Origin: Pseudomonadota bacterium
GTDB taxonomy: Bacteria; Desulfobacterota; Syntrophia; Syntrophales; JADFWA01
DNA: 8,241 nucleotides
Direction of reading: 5' to 3'
Assembly (NCBI GenBank): GCA_030612385.1
Contig: JAUWNZ010000047.1
Span: 1 to 8,241, forward strand
Each line of letters starts with the position of its first letter. Within the stretch, counting starts at the first letter, position 1. The notes beneath the pieces were generated by a model. It was not told the origin of the DNA, made no database searches, and was given only the letters and a program-made list of their open reading frames with translations. Made by a program: the position numbers and the translations under genes. Of this stretch, positions 1 to 5,703 are shown one piece after another.

Positions 1-72
1 GGCAGGCCCCTGTGCCTGCCCGATTACAAATTGACCATGCAATGCTGGGCAACCACAGGGGGTTGCCCCTAC
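1..72. repeat. Inverted pair of REP-like hairpins (REPIN-like), left end cut by the window
   Basis: Two hairpins face each other. The first pairs 1-7 with 14-20 (GGCAGGC / GCCTGCC) around the loop CCCTGT at 8-13. The second pairs 47-54 with 61-68 (GGGCAACC / GGTTGCCC) around the loop ACAGGG at 55-60. The loops are exact reverse complements, so the second is an inverted copy of the first, and a 25-nt spacer lies between them. The stems differ at two base pairs with both sides changed together. Directly outside the second stem is CTAC (69-72), that is GTAG on the minus strand. REP elements mobilised by RAYT (TnpA-REP) transposases carry a GTAG tetranucleotide at the foot of the stem, and inverted REP doublets are called REPINs. 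Assignment to that class is inference; the hairpins are seen directly. Confidence 0.6.
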
Positions 73-164
73 GAGTACCAAATTTTTTTATATTTATGGT
101 TGGGAAAGTTATTTCTTCCTGTTTCTAACCAATCTGTGGGAGCGGCTTTCCACACACGAACGAA
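73..164. other. Intergenic sequence without a recognised gene
   Basis: This AT-rich stretch lies downstream of skp and has no credible coding frame. The only structure noted is a weak 5-bp stem pairing 135-139 with 150-154 (TGTGG / CCACA) around a GC-rich loop. I see no start of a following gene such as lpxD. Confidence 0.5.
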
Positions 165-188
165 CCTGTCTGCCGCCTGCCTGTGCGG
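165..188. repeat. Tandem half-sites of a CCTGYCTG-type repeat
   Basis: CCTGTCTGC at 165-173 is followed by the related CCTGCCTGTGCG at 176-187, so two similar half-units stand head to tail. The second half-unit is the exact reverse complement of 7441-7452, and the ten bases ACCTGTCTGC (164-173) are identical to 7425-7434. Both matches fall in the palindrome inserted in the istA remnant. The same short element therefore occurs twice in the window, here as a direct repeat and there as an inverted repeat. Confidence 0.5.
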
Positions 189-220
189 TTAGCAATCCTG
201 TAATAGCCTTCAGGGTTTTC

Positions 221-250
221 GGTGGATTCGCTCCGCTTAATTCACCCTAC
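221..250 (-). repeat. REP-like hairpin with GTAG foot
   Basis: On the minus strand, GTAG (250-247) is followed by a stem GGTGAATT (246-239), a loop of about ten bases, and AATCCACC (228-221). The stem is eight pairs long with one G-T wobble. The foot tetranucleotide and layout match the second hairpin near position 70 and the one near 7910, while the stem sequence is different. I recall similar palindromes scattered through proteobacterial intergenic DNA, but could not search for copies. Confidence 0.5.
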
Positions 251-258
251 AAACTTAA

Positions 259-289
259 CTCGAAACCAGAAACTCGTAACTCGAAACTC
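259..289. repeat. Degenerate AACTCGAAAC-type short repeats ending at the skp stop
   Basis: Related units (AACTCGAAACC, AACTCGTAACTCGAAACTC) fill the bases directly after the skp stop codon. The twelve bases at 278-289 are the exact reverse complement of 5619-5630, the start of the heptanucleotide array in front of lolC, so the same short repeat type abuts two genes of this cluster. No terminator hairpin with a T-run is visible after skp. Confidence 0.5.
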
Positions 290-826
290 TTACTTCTTAG
301 CTTCATAACTCTTATCGAATTTCTTTACCACCTTATCCGTTATGTCATTTTCCCCGGAGTGATATGCGAGACCCTGGGTATTCACATCAAGTATCATGGT
401 ATAATTTTCTTTTTCTCCTATGGCATTCACAACCTTGAGTATCTCAGGGATAAGCTGTCTGGAAAGCTCCTGATCCTTCAACTTCAATTCCTCGTTGGAA
501 TCCTTTACCATTCTCTGGTAGTCCCTGAATTTTCGCTGGTAATCCAGTTCCTTTTCCTTTACGGCATCCGGTGTCAGTATCAGGCGCTGCTTTTCCAGTT
601 CCTCCTTCAGTTTTTTAAGTTCAGCCTCTTTTCCCTGTATCACCACCTTATCCTTTTCAACGGCCTTTCTGAATTCCAGCGAGGCCGTCTTCCCTGCCTT
701 TGATTGGATCATTATTTTTCTTAGATCGATAAACCCGATCCTGTCACCGGCAAGGGCATATGATCCGGATAGAACAATGGACAATACAACAACAAAGGTA
801 AAAACCAAAATACCATATCTTTTCAT
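290..826 (-). CDS. skp: Periplasmic chaperone Skp / OmpH family
   Basis: This 178-residue protein belongs to the Skp/OmpH family, periplasmic trimers that hold unfolded outer-membrane proteins on their way to the BAM complex. Residues 1-26 form a signal peptide with a hydrophobic core at about 6-22 and an ALA cleavage site before Gly27. Residues 29-36 hold the family's first beta strand (IGFIDLRK). A long charged segment at about 48-130, rich in K, E and Q, is the expected coiled-coil tentacle. The C-terminal part (about 137-156) returns to the body domain with a YTMILDV strand. The start is supported by a strong Shine-Dalgarno sequence (AGGAGG, 7 nt upstream). It lies 190 bp behind bamA, which supports the assignment. 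lpxD often follows skp in related genomes, but no gene follows within the 289 bp visible here. Confidence 0.88.
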   Translation of the reverse strand: MKRYGILVFTFVVVLSIVLSGSYALAGDRIGFIDLRKIMIQSKAGKTASLEFRKAVEKDKVVIQGKEAELKKLKEELEKQRLILTPDAVKEKELDYQRKFRDYQRMVKDSNEELKLKDQELSRQLIPEILKVVNAIGEKENYTMILDVNTQGLAYHSGENDITDKVVKKFDKSYEAKK

Positions 827-833
827 AGAACTT

Positions 834-839
834 CCTCCT
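834..839 (-). promoter_or_regulatory. Strong Shine-Dalgarno site of skp
   Basis: AGGAGG on the minus strand sits 7 nt before the skp ATG at 826-824. It is the clearest ribosome-binding site in the cluster and lies 6 nt downstream of the foot of the 12-bp stem formed by 899-910 and 846-857, so folding of that leader could influence access to it. Confidence 0.75.
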
Positions 840-845
840 TTTTTC

Positions 846-910
846 GTAACGGTTCACGATTCAACGGTTCACGGTTCAACGGTTAAAAGCCATCAACAGT
901 GAACCGTTAC
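846..910. repeat. 15-bp tandem repeats closed by a 12-bp inverted repeat
   Basis: GTAACGGTTCAC (846-857) is matched by a perfect reverse complement at 899-910. Between and including the left arm, the unit AACGGTTCACG recurs at 848-858 and 863-873, with a partial AACGGTTA at 878-885, giving a 15-bp period. In the minus-strand transcript the 899-910 arm can pair with either of two downstream copies; the one nearest skp gives the longest stem. It may be a structured leader or a dispersed repeat. Confidence 0.65.
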
Positions 911-911
911 A

Positions 912-935
912 CACGGACAAACAAGTTTGTCCATG
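912..935. repeat. Near-perfect palindrome between bamA and skp
   Basis: GGACAAAC (915-922) and GTTTGTCC (925-932) are perfect reverse complements separated by AA. Pairing continues outward through 912-913 and 934-935 after one C-A mismatch, giving 11 of 12 pairs. Neither strand has a following T-run, so it is not a typical intrinsic terminator. Confidence 0.6.
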
Positions 936-941
936 CCACCC

Positions 942-1011
942 GCCTGTACTCAGGATAGGCTACAGGCTGAAGGAAAAACAACCTAATAGCCTTCAGCCTA
1001 AACAACCTAAT
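942..1011. repeat. Overlapping alternative hairpins and 12-bp direct repeat after bamA
   Basis: A 10-bp perfect stem pairs AGGCTGAAGG (964-973) with CCTTCAGCCT (990-999). A second 7-bp stem pairs GCCTGTA (942-948) with TACAGGC (961-967). The two share 964-967, so both cannot form completely at once. AAACAACCTAAT occurs at 976-987 and again at 1000-1011. The element starts 6 nt after the bamA stop codon. The larger hairpin has no T-run behind it on the minus strand, so it does not look like an intrinsic terminator. Confidence 0.55.
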
Positions 1012-1016
1012 TGCGC

Positions 1017-3674
1017 CTACATAAACGAACCGCCTATGCTGAATTCCCATCTGCTTGCGGATTCATCATCCTCTTGGTCAAGGACATGTCCCCACTCCAG
1101 CCTCAATGGACCTATGGGAGAGCGCCAGCGGATACCCACTCCCGCGGTCTTCCTCATATCGCCCAGATGATAACCGCTATCCCAGGCATTTCCCGTGTCG
1201 TAAAATACCACCCCATTCATCCCCGCATCCTTGATCAGGGGAAAGATGAATTCCGCATTGAAGCAGGCCATCGTTTCTCCACCGATGGGATCGTCGGTCT
1301 CAGGATCCTTAGGACCTACGTCCCGGAGCCCTCTCAGGGAATTAATCCCTCCGAGGTAGAAACGCTCATATATCGGTATCTTTTCATCTTCATTTTTTTG
1401 CATAAAGCCCGCGCGCCCGCGAATGCTGAATACCGTATCGAACGGAAGCGGGAAGAACCAGGTGGATGACCCTGTGTACTTCGTGAAACTGGCATCTCCC
1501 TGAAGCAGGCCGCCGGTATATTCCAGGGAGATTTTGTTTCTGGAACCTTTCGAGGGAAGCATTATATCGTCCGTCGTATCCCTTACGAGGGTAGTGGTAA
1601 TGCCGCTGGATGTCGTTTTGCCTTCCTGTTCCCTGATATAGTATGATGCATATTCATCCATGTCGGTTATGTCATTTGTCGAAAGCCTGTATTCGACGTA
1701 GCCCTTCACATATCCCCAGAGAGGATAGCCCAGCGTTACCCCAATGCCCTTGGTCTCCAGATCGTAGCTGTCCCACTCCCTCTCTGAATTCCAGAGCTCA
1801 AATTTGCTCCACAATGGCATATCGAAAAGCCAGGGTTCGATAAATGAGAGCTCGTAATGGGTTGTTTCTGCTCCAAGCTGGGCTGTCAGATTGAGGGTCT
1901 GTCCCTTTCCAAAGAGATTTTGCTGGGATATCCGACCCATAAAGACAGCCTTGTCCACGGCGCTGTATCCGCCACCGATACTGAACATCCCTGTAGGCTG
2001 TTCCTTTACACGGATATTGAGATCCGTCAGATTATCAGCGGGCCCCTTAACCGTTTGAAAATCGACCTCCTTAAAGTAGCGAAGCCGGTTGAGTCTCATA
2101 TAGCTCCTTTTCAAGTTATCACTATTGTAAAGATCACCCTCTGCAAATGCAAGTGCTCGCCTGATGACCTTGTCTCTCGTCTTTGTGTTTCCGCTAATGG
2201 ATATCCTGTTAAAATATACCTGATTCCCCTTTTTAATATTGTAGGTTACATCCACCTTCTGATCTTTTTTATTTGGCAACGTGCGCGGCGCTACATCGCT
2301 GTAGGCATATCCTTCATTATTGCACATCCGGGTGAGATAATCAATGTCCTTGATAATGGATTCCCTGTCATAGTAATCCTTTTTGTTGATTGTCAACTTT
2401 TTAAGAAGCTCGGCCCGGGGAGTGGAGAGTGTATCGCCGGCAATTTTCACAACCCCCACCCTGAACTGCTTTCCCTCCAACACAGATATCTTTATATGTA
2501 TGCCCTTCTTGTCGTGGATGATTTCCGGCTCACCGATCTTTGCATTGATGTAACCGCTGTTGAGGTAAAAAACTTTCAGCTTATTTATGTCCTGCCTCAA
2601 TGTATCTTTCTTCAGGATACCGGAGTCGCTAAGAAAATGAAGGAGTCCCCATTCAGAGGTATCCATCATTTCCCGCAAATCCTTATCCGTGTACGCATCA
2701 TTTCCCTCAAAGGTTATGCTCTCTATGTACAGTCTCTCATGTTCGGTTATATTGAAGATTACATAGACGTTTTTACCTTCTTCTTCCTCCATGGCGTAGT
2801 TTACCTCCGAGTTGAAGTATCCCTTGTCGTCATAGAGGGTTTTGATCTTCCGGGCATCTGCGGCCACCTTGTCCGGATCAAGGGCCTGACGGGTTCTGAC
2901 AGTCAATACCCCTTCTATCTCTTCGGTTTCTATTGCGTCATTTCCCTTGATCTCGATATCGGCTATCATGGGTTTTTCCTGGAGCGCGAAGGTGATGATC
3001 TTCCCCTCCGGACTGCCTGTGACATCCACAGTTACATCGCTGAAATAGCCCATCTTATAGATGGCCTTGATATCGGGAGAAAGTCTCTTTTCAGAGAAGA
3101 GTCTTCCTTCAGCGCTTTTCAGCACATTGTATATGGCGCTGTCTTCAACCTTCTTGTTACCTGTAAACACTATTTTTGATATCCTCTGCCCACGTGATAT
3201 CTTCAAAAAAATCTCTTCCGTCAATTGGGCTGAGATGTCGCTTAGACTTTCAACACCGGAACCCTGCACAAAAAAACTCTCCGAGACCTTTTCCTCTTTG
3301 ACATTGACAAACCTGGCATCTGCGCTGATCAGATTGCCTATTCTGGAAAGACTTCCCATTATAACAAAATCGGCGCCCGCTTCCCTCCCAACCCTTCCGG
3401 CAAGCTCCTCATCCACCTTCTTTCCCCTGATTATCTTTGAGAAGACATCTTTTTGGATTATCTGTGCATATCCTGTTTTTATAAGTTCAGCCGAGATGCC
3501 GTTGTATATTTGTTCCTGCAGATAGCTTCTATCCTCCTTGCTGTAAATCTCAAAGGGCAAGACTGCGACCTTCTTCAGTTCTTGCGCAAAAAGACCCTGA
3601 GAGATCAAAAATTGCAACAATATCAAACTAAAAAATACTTTTGAGAAAAATAAGATTCTTTTATTCAATGGCAT
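1017..3674 (-). CDS. bamA: Outer-membrane assembly factor BamA with extra N-terminal TolB-like domain
   Basis: This 885-residue Omp85 protein is the insertase that folds beta-barrel proteins into the outer membrane. Residues 1-30 are a signal peptide (cleavage probably after Ala30). Residues about 33-160 form an extra domain starting KKVAVLPFE and containing GADFVIMGSL, which looks like the N-terminal domain of TolB or the related FlgO/CsgG type. Five POTRA domains follow, at about 163-235, 236-313, 314-401, 402-483 and 484-558. The 16-strand barrel runs from about 561 to the end. LRGL (780-783) occupies the place of the conserved loop-6 VRGF motif. The protein is longer than Escherichia coli BamA (about 810) because of the N-terminal domain. 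It ends FSIGGSFM, so one Met follows the usual terminal Phe. The ATG overlaps the last 14 nt of lolD with only a weak GGAAAGG nearby, suggesting translational coupling. Confidence 0.94.
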   Translation of the reverse strand: MPLNKRILFFSKVFFSLILLQFLISQGLFAQELKKVAVLPFEIYSKEDRSYLQEQIYNGISAELIKTGYAQIIQKDVFSKIIRGKKVDEELAGRVGREAGADFVIMGSLSRIGNLISADARFVNVKEEKVSESFFVQGSGVESLSDISAQLTEEIFLKISRGQRISKIVFTGNKKVEDSAIYNVLKSAEGRLFSEKRLSPDIKAIYKMGYFSDVTVDVTGSPEGKIITFALQEKPMIADIEIKGNDAIETEEIEGVLTVRTRQALDPDKVAADARKIKTLYDDKGYFNSEVNYAMEEEEGKNVYVIFNITEHERLYIESITFEGNDAYTDKDLREMMDTSEWGLLHFLSDSGILKKDTLRQDINKLKVFYLNSGYINAKIGEPEIIHDKKGIHIKISVLEGKQFRVGVVKIAGDTLSTPRAELLKKLTINKKDYYDRESIIKDIDYLTRMCNNEGYAYSDVAPRTLPNKKDQKVDVTYNIKKGNQVYFNRISISGNTKTRDKVIRRALAFAEGDLYNSDNLKRSYMRLNRLRYFKEVDFQTVKGPADNLTDLNIRVKEQPTGMFSIGGGYSAVDKAVFMGRISQQNLFGKGQTLNLTAQLGAETTHYELSFIEPWLFDMPLWSKFELWNSEREWDSYDLETKGIGVTLGYPLWGYVKGYVEYRLSTNDITDMDEYASYYIREQEGKTTSSGITTTLVRDTTDDIMLPSKGSRNKISLEYTGGLLQGDASFTKYTGSSTWFFPLPFDTVFSIRGRAGFMQKNEDEKIPIYERFYLGGINSLRGLRDVGPKDPETDDPIGGETMACFNAEFIFPLIKDAGMNGVVFYDTGNAWDSGYHLGDMRKTAGVGIRWRSPIGPLRLEWGHVLDQEDDESASRWEFSIGGSFM

Positions 3675-4341
3675 AAACCTTTCCGTTCCGCAGGCCTGTG
3701 GCGCGGGACATCCGGCTGGCCAATTGTCTGTTATGTGTAACCATGATCAGGGTAATATTCCTTGTTTTGTTCAAGTTTATCAGGATATCTTCTACCTTCT
3801 TCCCGGTTTCAGTGTCAAGGTTTCCTGTTGGTTCATCGGCCAGGATTATATCGGGTTCCATTATAAGCGCTCTCGCAACGGCGACCCTCTGTTGCTCGCC
3901 TCCGGAGAGCTCCCCCGGTTTGTGGGTCAGCCTGTCACCAAGCCCCACCTCATCCAGAACATCCCCAGCCCTCTTTCCGGCATCCTCTTTAGACATGCCA
4001 TTTATCAACGCCGGCATCATCGTATTTTCCAGGCTGTTAAACTCCGGCAGAAGATGATGGAATTGAAAGACAAAGCCTATTTTTTTATTTCTAAACTCAG
4101 CCAGTTTTTTCTCACTCCAGTCAAAGACATCGACGCCATCGAAGAGCAAAGAGCCGGAGGTTGGATGATCCAGTGTGCCGAGAATATGGAGAAGGGTGCT
4201 TTTCCCCGCCCCTGAAGCGCCAATAATTGCGAGTGATTCCCCTCTGTCAATCTCAAGATCCAATCCCTTCAATATCTCAATCCTGTTTCCATCTTTGACA
4301 AAGCTTTTATTTAAGTTGCTGACTTTTATCACTTTATTCAT
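3661..4341 (-). CDS. lolD: Lipoprotein-releasing ABC transporter ATPase LolD
   Basis: This is the cytoplasmic ATPase of the Lol system, which powers release of outer-membrane lipoproteins from the inner membrane to the periplasmic carrier LolA. Its 226 residues are the usual length. All ABC motifs are intact: Walker A GASGAGKST (41-49), Q-loop Gln93 within VFQFHHLLPEF, a sequence typical of LolD, signature LSGGEQ (145-150), Walker B IILADEP (165-171), D-loop NLD (174-176) and switch His203. It starts 8 nt inside the end of lolC, with a GAGG about 8 nt upstream, and ends 14 nt inside bamA. MacB-type ATPases are similar, but the neighbouring LolC-type permease makes LolD the better call. Confidence 0.93.
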   Translation of the reverse strand: MNKVIKVSNLNKSFVKDGNRIEILKGLDLEIDRGESLAIIGASGAGKSTLLHILGTLDHPTSGSLLFDGVDVFDWSEKKLAEFRNKKIGFVFQFHHLLPEFNSLENTMMPALINGMSKEDAGKRAGDVLDEVGLGDRLTHKPGELSGGEQQRVAVARALIMEPDIILADEPTGNLDTETGKKVEDILINLNKTRNITLIMVTHNRQLASRMSRATGLRNGKVYAIE

Positions 4342-5614
4342 ATCGCAACGCCTCGGATGGGTCCAGTCTCGAGGCTCTCAGGGATGGGTAAATCGTCGAC
4401 AGAAAACAGATCAGCATGGTTCCGGCAACAATGATCAGAACATCCCCGTAATTTACCTGTGAAGGAAGTTCCGTCAGATAGTATACATCACCAGGAAGTA
4501 TCTTAAATCCGAAAATTTTCTCAACGAATACGGATATCTTCTCTAAATTGATGGCAACAAAAAGACCTCCGATGCAGCCTAAGATGGTGCCGGCCGCGCC
4601 TATAATAAGTCCCTGAAACATAAATATCTTCATGATGCTTTTTGCGGTCGCGCCCATGGATTTCAGTATTGCTATATCCCTGTTTTTTTCCATAACAACC
4701 ATAATAAGGGTGGTAATGATATTAAAAGCGGCAACCAGCACGATCAAACTCAAGATGATAAACATGACCCTCTTTTCCAGTTTAAGCGCCGAGAAGAGAT
4801 TTTTGTTCATCTGTGTCCAGTTTCTGGCCCAGTATGGATATCCCAACTTTCTTTCGATCTCGCTTGCGATTACTCCCGCCTTGTAAATATCAGTGACCTT
4901 TATCTCGATTCCAGTTACGAGGTCATCATCCATACGGAGAAATTTCTGACAGTCCTTAAGAGACAGGAAGGCAAGCGATGAATCATATTCATAGAATCCC
5001 GAATCAAAAATCCCAACGACGAGAAATTTCTTCATCCTGGGCACCATTCCCATCGGAGTGGAGACGCCCATGGGAGACAGGACATTCATCGTCTCAAAGA
5101 GAGACACACCGAGGCTCCTGGATAATTCTTTTCCTATGATAATTCCGGGGAGTCCCGCAATGTCAGCTTTAAGCTTTATGGAACTGCGCGCTTTGGGGGA
5201 AAGATAGTCAACGCTCCCTTTCTCCATCTTTCCCAGACTTATTACCCTAAGGGCGCTTTCAATTGATAATCCTCTCAGCACCACGCCGCTTACATTTTGG
5301 CCTTTCTTCAACATAGCCTGACTGTATATAAATGGTGTTGATGCAACGACACCTTCAACACCTTCGATATCTCCCATCACCTCTTTATAATCCCTCATTC
5401 CACCATTGTATTTCATAAGGACAATATGAGAATTTATACCCAGTATCTTCGTCCTGAGTTCAGTCTCAAAACCGTTCATAACCGCAAGCACAATAATCAG
5501 AGCCGCAACGCCAAGAAATATCCCGCCTACGGATATGATAGTGATGATTGAAATAAAGGCCTGCTTTCTCTTTGCCCTGAGGTATCGGAGACCTATGTGT
5601 AGTTCGTAGGACAT
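4334..5614 (-). CDS. lolC: Lipoprotein-releasing permease, LolC/LolE family
   Basis: This 426-residue inner-membrane protein is the permease partner of LolD. It has the family's four-helix layout: one transmembrane helix at about 22-46, a large periplasmic domain at about 50-280, then three helices at about 283-307, 330-354 and 388-411. The cytoplasmic EKNRDIAILKSMGA stretch (309-322) is the coupling segment characteristic of this FtsX-like family, and the C-terminus ends SRLDPSEALRYE. The N-terminus MSYELHIGLRYLRAKRKQ fits family starts well, so the ATG at 5614 is probably correct. The mRNA before it is an ACCCGAA-type repeat with no Shine-Dalgarno sequence. Only one permease gene is present here, so it may act as a homodimer; LolC and LolE cannot be told apart from this sequence alone. 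Confidence 0.9.
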   Translation of the reverse strand: MSYELHIGLRYLRAKRKQAFISIITIISVGGIFLGVAALIIVLAVMNGFETELRTKILGINSHIVLMKYNGGMRDYKEVMGDIEGVEGVVASTPFIYSQAMLKKGQNVSGVVLRGLSIESALRVISLGKMEKGSVDYLSPKARSSIKLKADIAGLPGIIIGKELSRSLGVSLFETMNVLSPMGVSTPMGMVPRMKKFLVVGIFDSGFYEYDSSLAFLSLKDCQKFLRMDDDLVTGIEIKVTDIYKAGVIASEIERKLGYPYWARNWTQMNKNLFSALKLEKRVMFIILSLIVLVAAFNIITTLIMVVMEKNRDIAILKSMGATAKSIMKIFMFQGLIIGAAGTILGCIGGLFVAINLEKISVFVEKIFGFKILPGDVYYLTELPSQVNYGDVLIIVAGTMLICFLSTIYPSLRASRLDPSEALRYE

Positions 5615-5618
5615 AAAT

Positions 5619-5667
5619 GAGTTTCGAGTTTCGGGTTTCGGGTTTCGGGTTTCGGGTTTCGGGTTTT
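5619..5667. repeat. Heptanucleotide array (GGGTTTC)n against the lolC start codon
   Basis: Seven perfect-period 7-bp units lie head to tail: two GAGTTTC, four GGGTTTC and one GGGTTTT. The first unit begins 4 nt from the lolC ATG. On the plus strand this gives five GGG runs separated by TTTC, which meets the usual G-quadruplex pattern. In the lolC mRNA the same bases read as CCCGAAA units, so a quadruplex could form only in the template DNA strand. The array occupies the position of the ribosome-binding site. Such arrays can change copy number by slippage. Confidence 0.85.
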
Positions 5668-5699
5668 TCTTGTTCCCAAACTGGAGTTTGGGAACAAGA
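5668..5699. repeat. 15-bp perfect inverted repeat in the lysS-lolC spacer
   Basis: CTTGTTCCCAAACT (5669-5682) pairs perfectly with AGTTTGGGAACAAG (5685-5698) around GG; one further T-A pair (5668/5699) extends the stem. It lies 5 nt after the lysS stop codon. On the minus strand it is followed by AAAAACCC and not by a T-run, so it is a poor intrinsic terminator and lysS-lolC read-through remains likely. It lacks the GTAG foot of the other hairpins and may be a different dispersed palindrome or an mRNA-stabilising structure. Confidence 0.7.
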
Positions 5700-5703
5700 G
5701 ACT

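Noticed and set aside
1857..3179. Long plus-strand open frame of 440 codons opposite bamA
   Set aside because: It lies wholly antisense to bamA, whose domains are unmistakable, and its translation shows no family resemblance and an odd Cys/His/Ile-rich composition. It is a shadow frame.
3698..4462. Plus-strand open frames opposite lolD
   Set aside because: They are antisense to all the conserved ABC motifs of lolD and encode no recognisable protein.
5619..5699. CRISPR array
   Set aside because: The repeats are 7 bp with no spacers, and the neighbouring palindrome is single. There are no cas genes.
5668..5699. Intrinsic terminator after lysS
   Set aside because: The stem is strong, but on the minus strand it is followed by AAAAACCC and lacks the required T-run.
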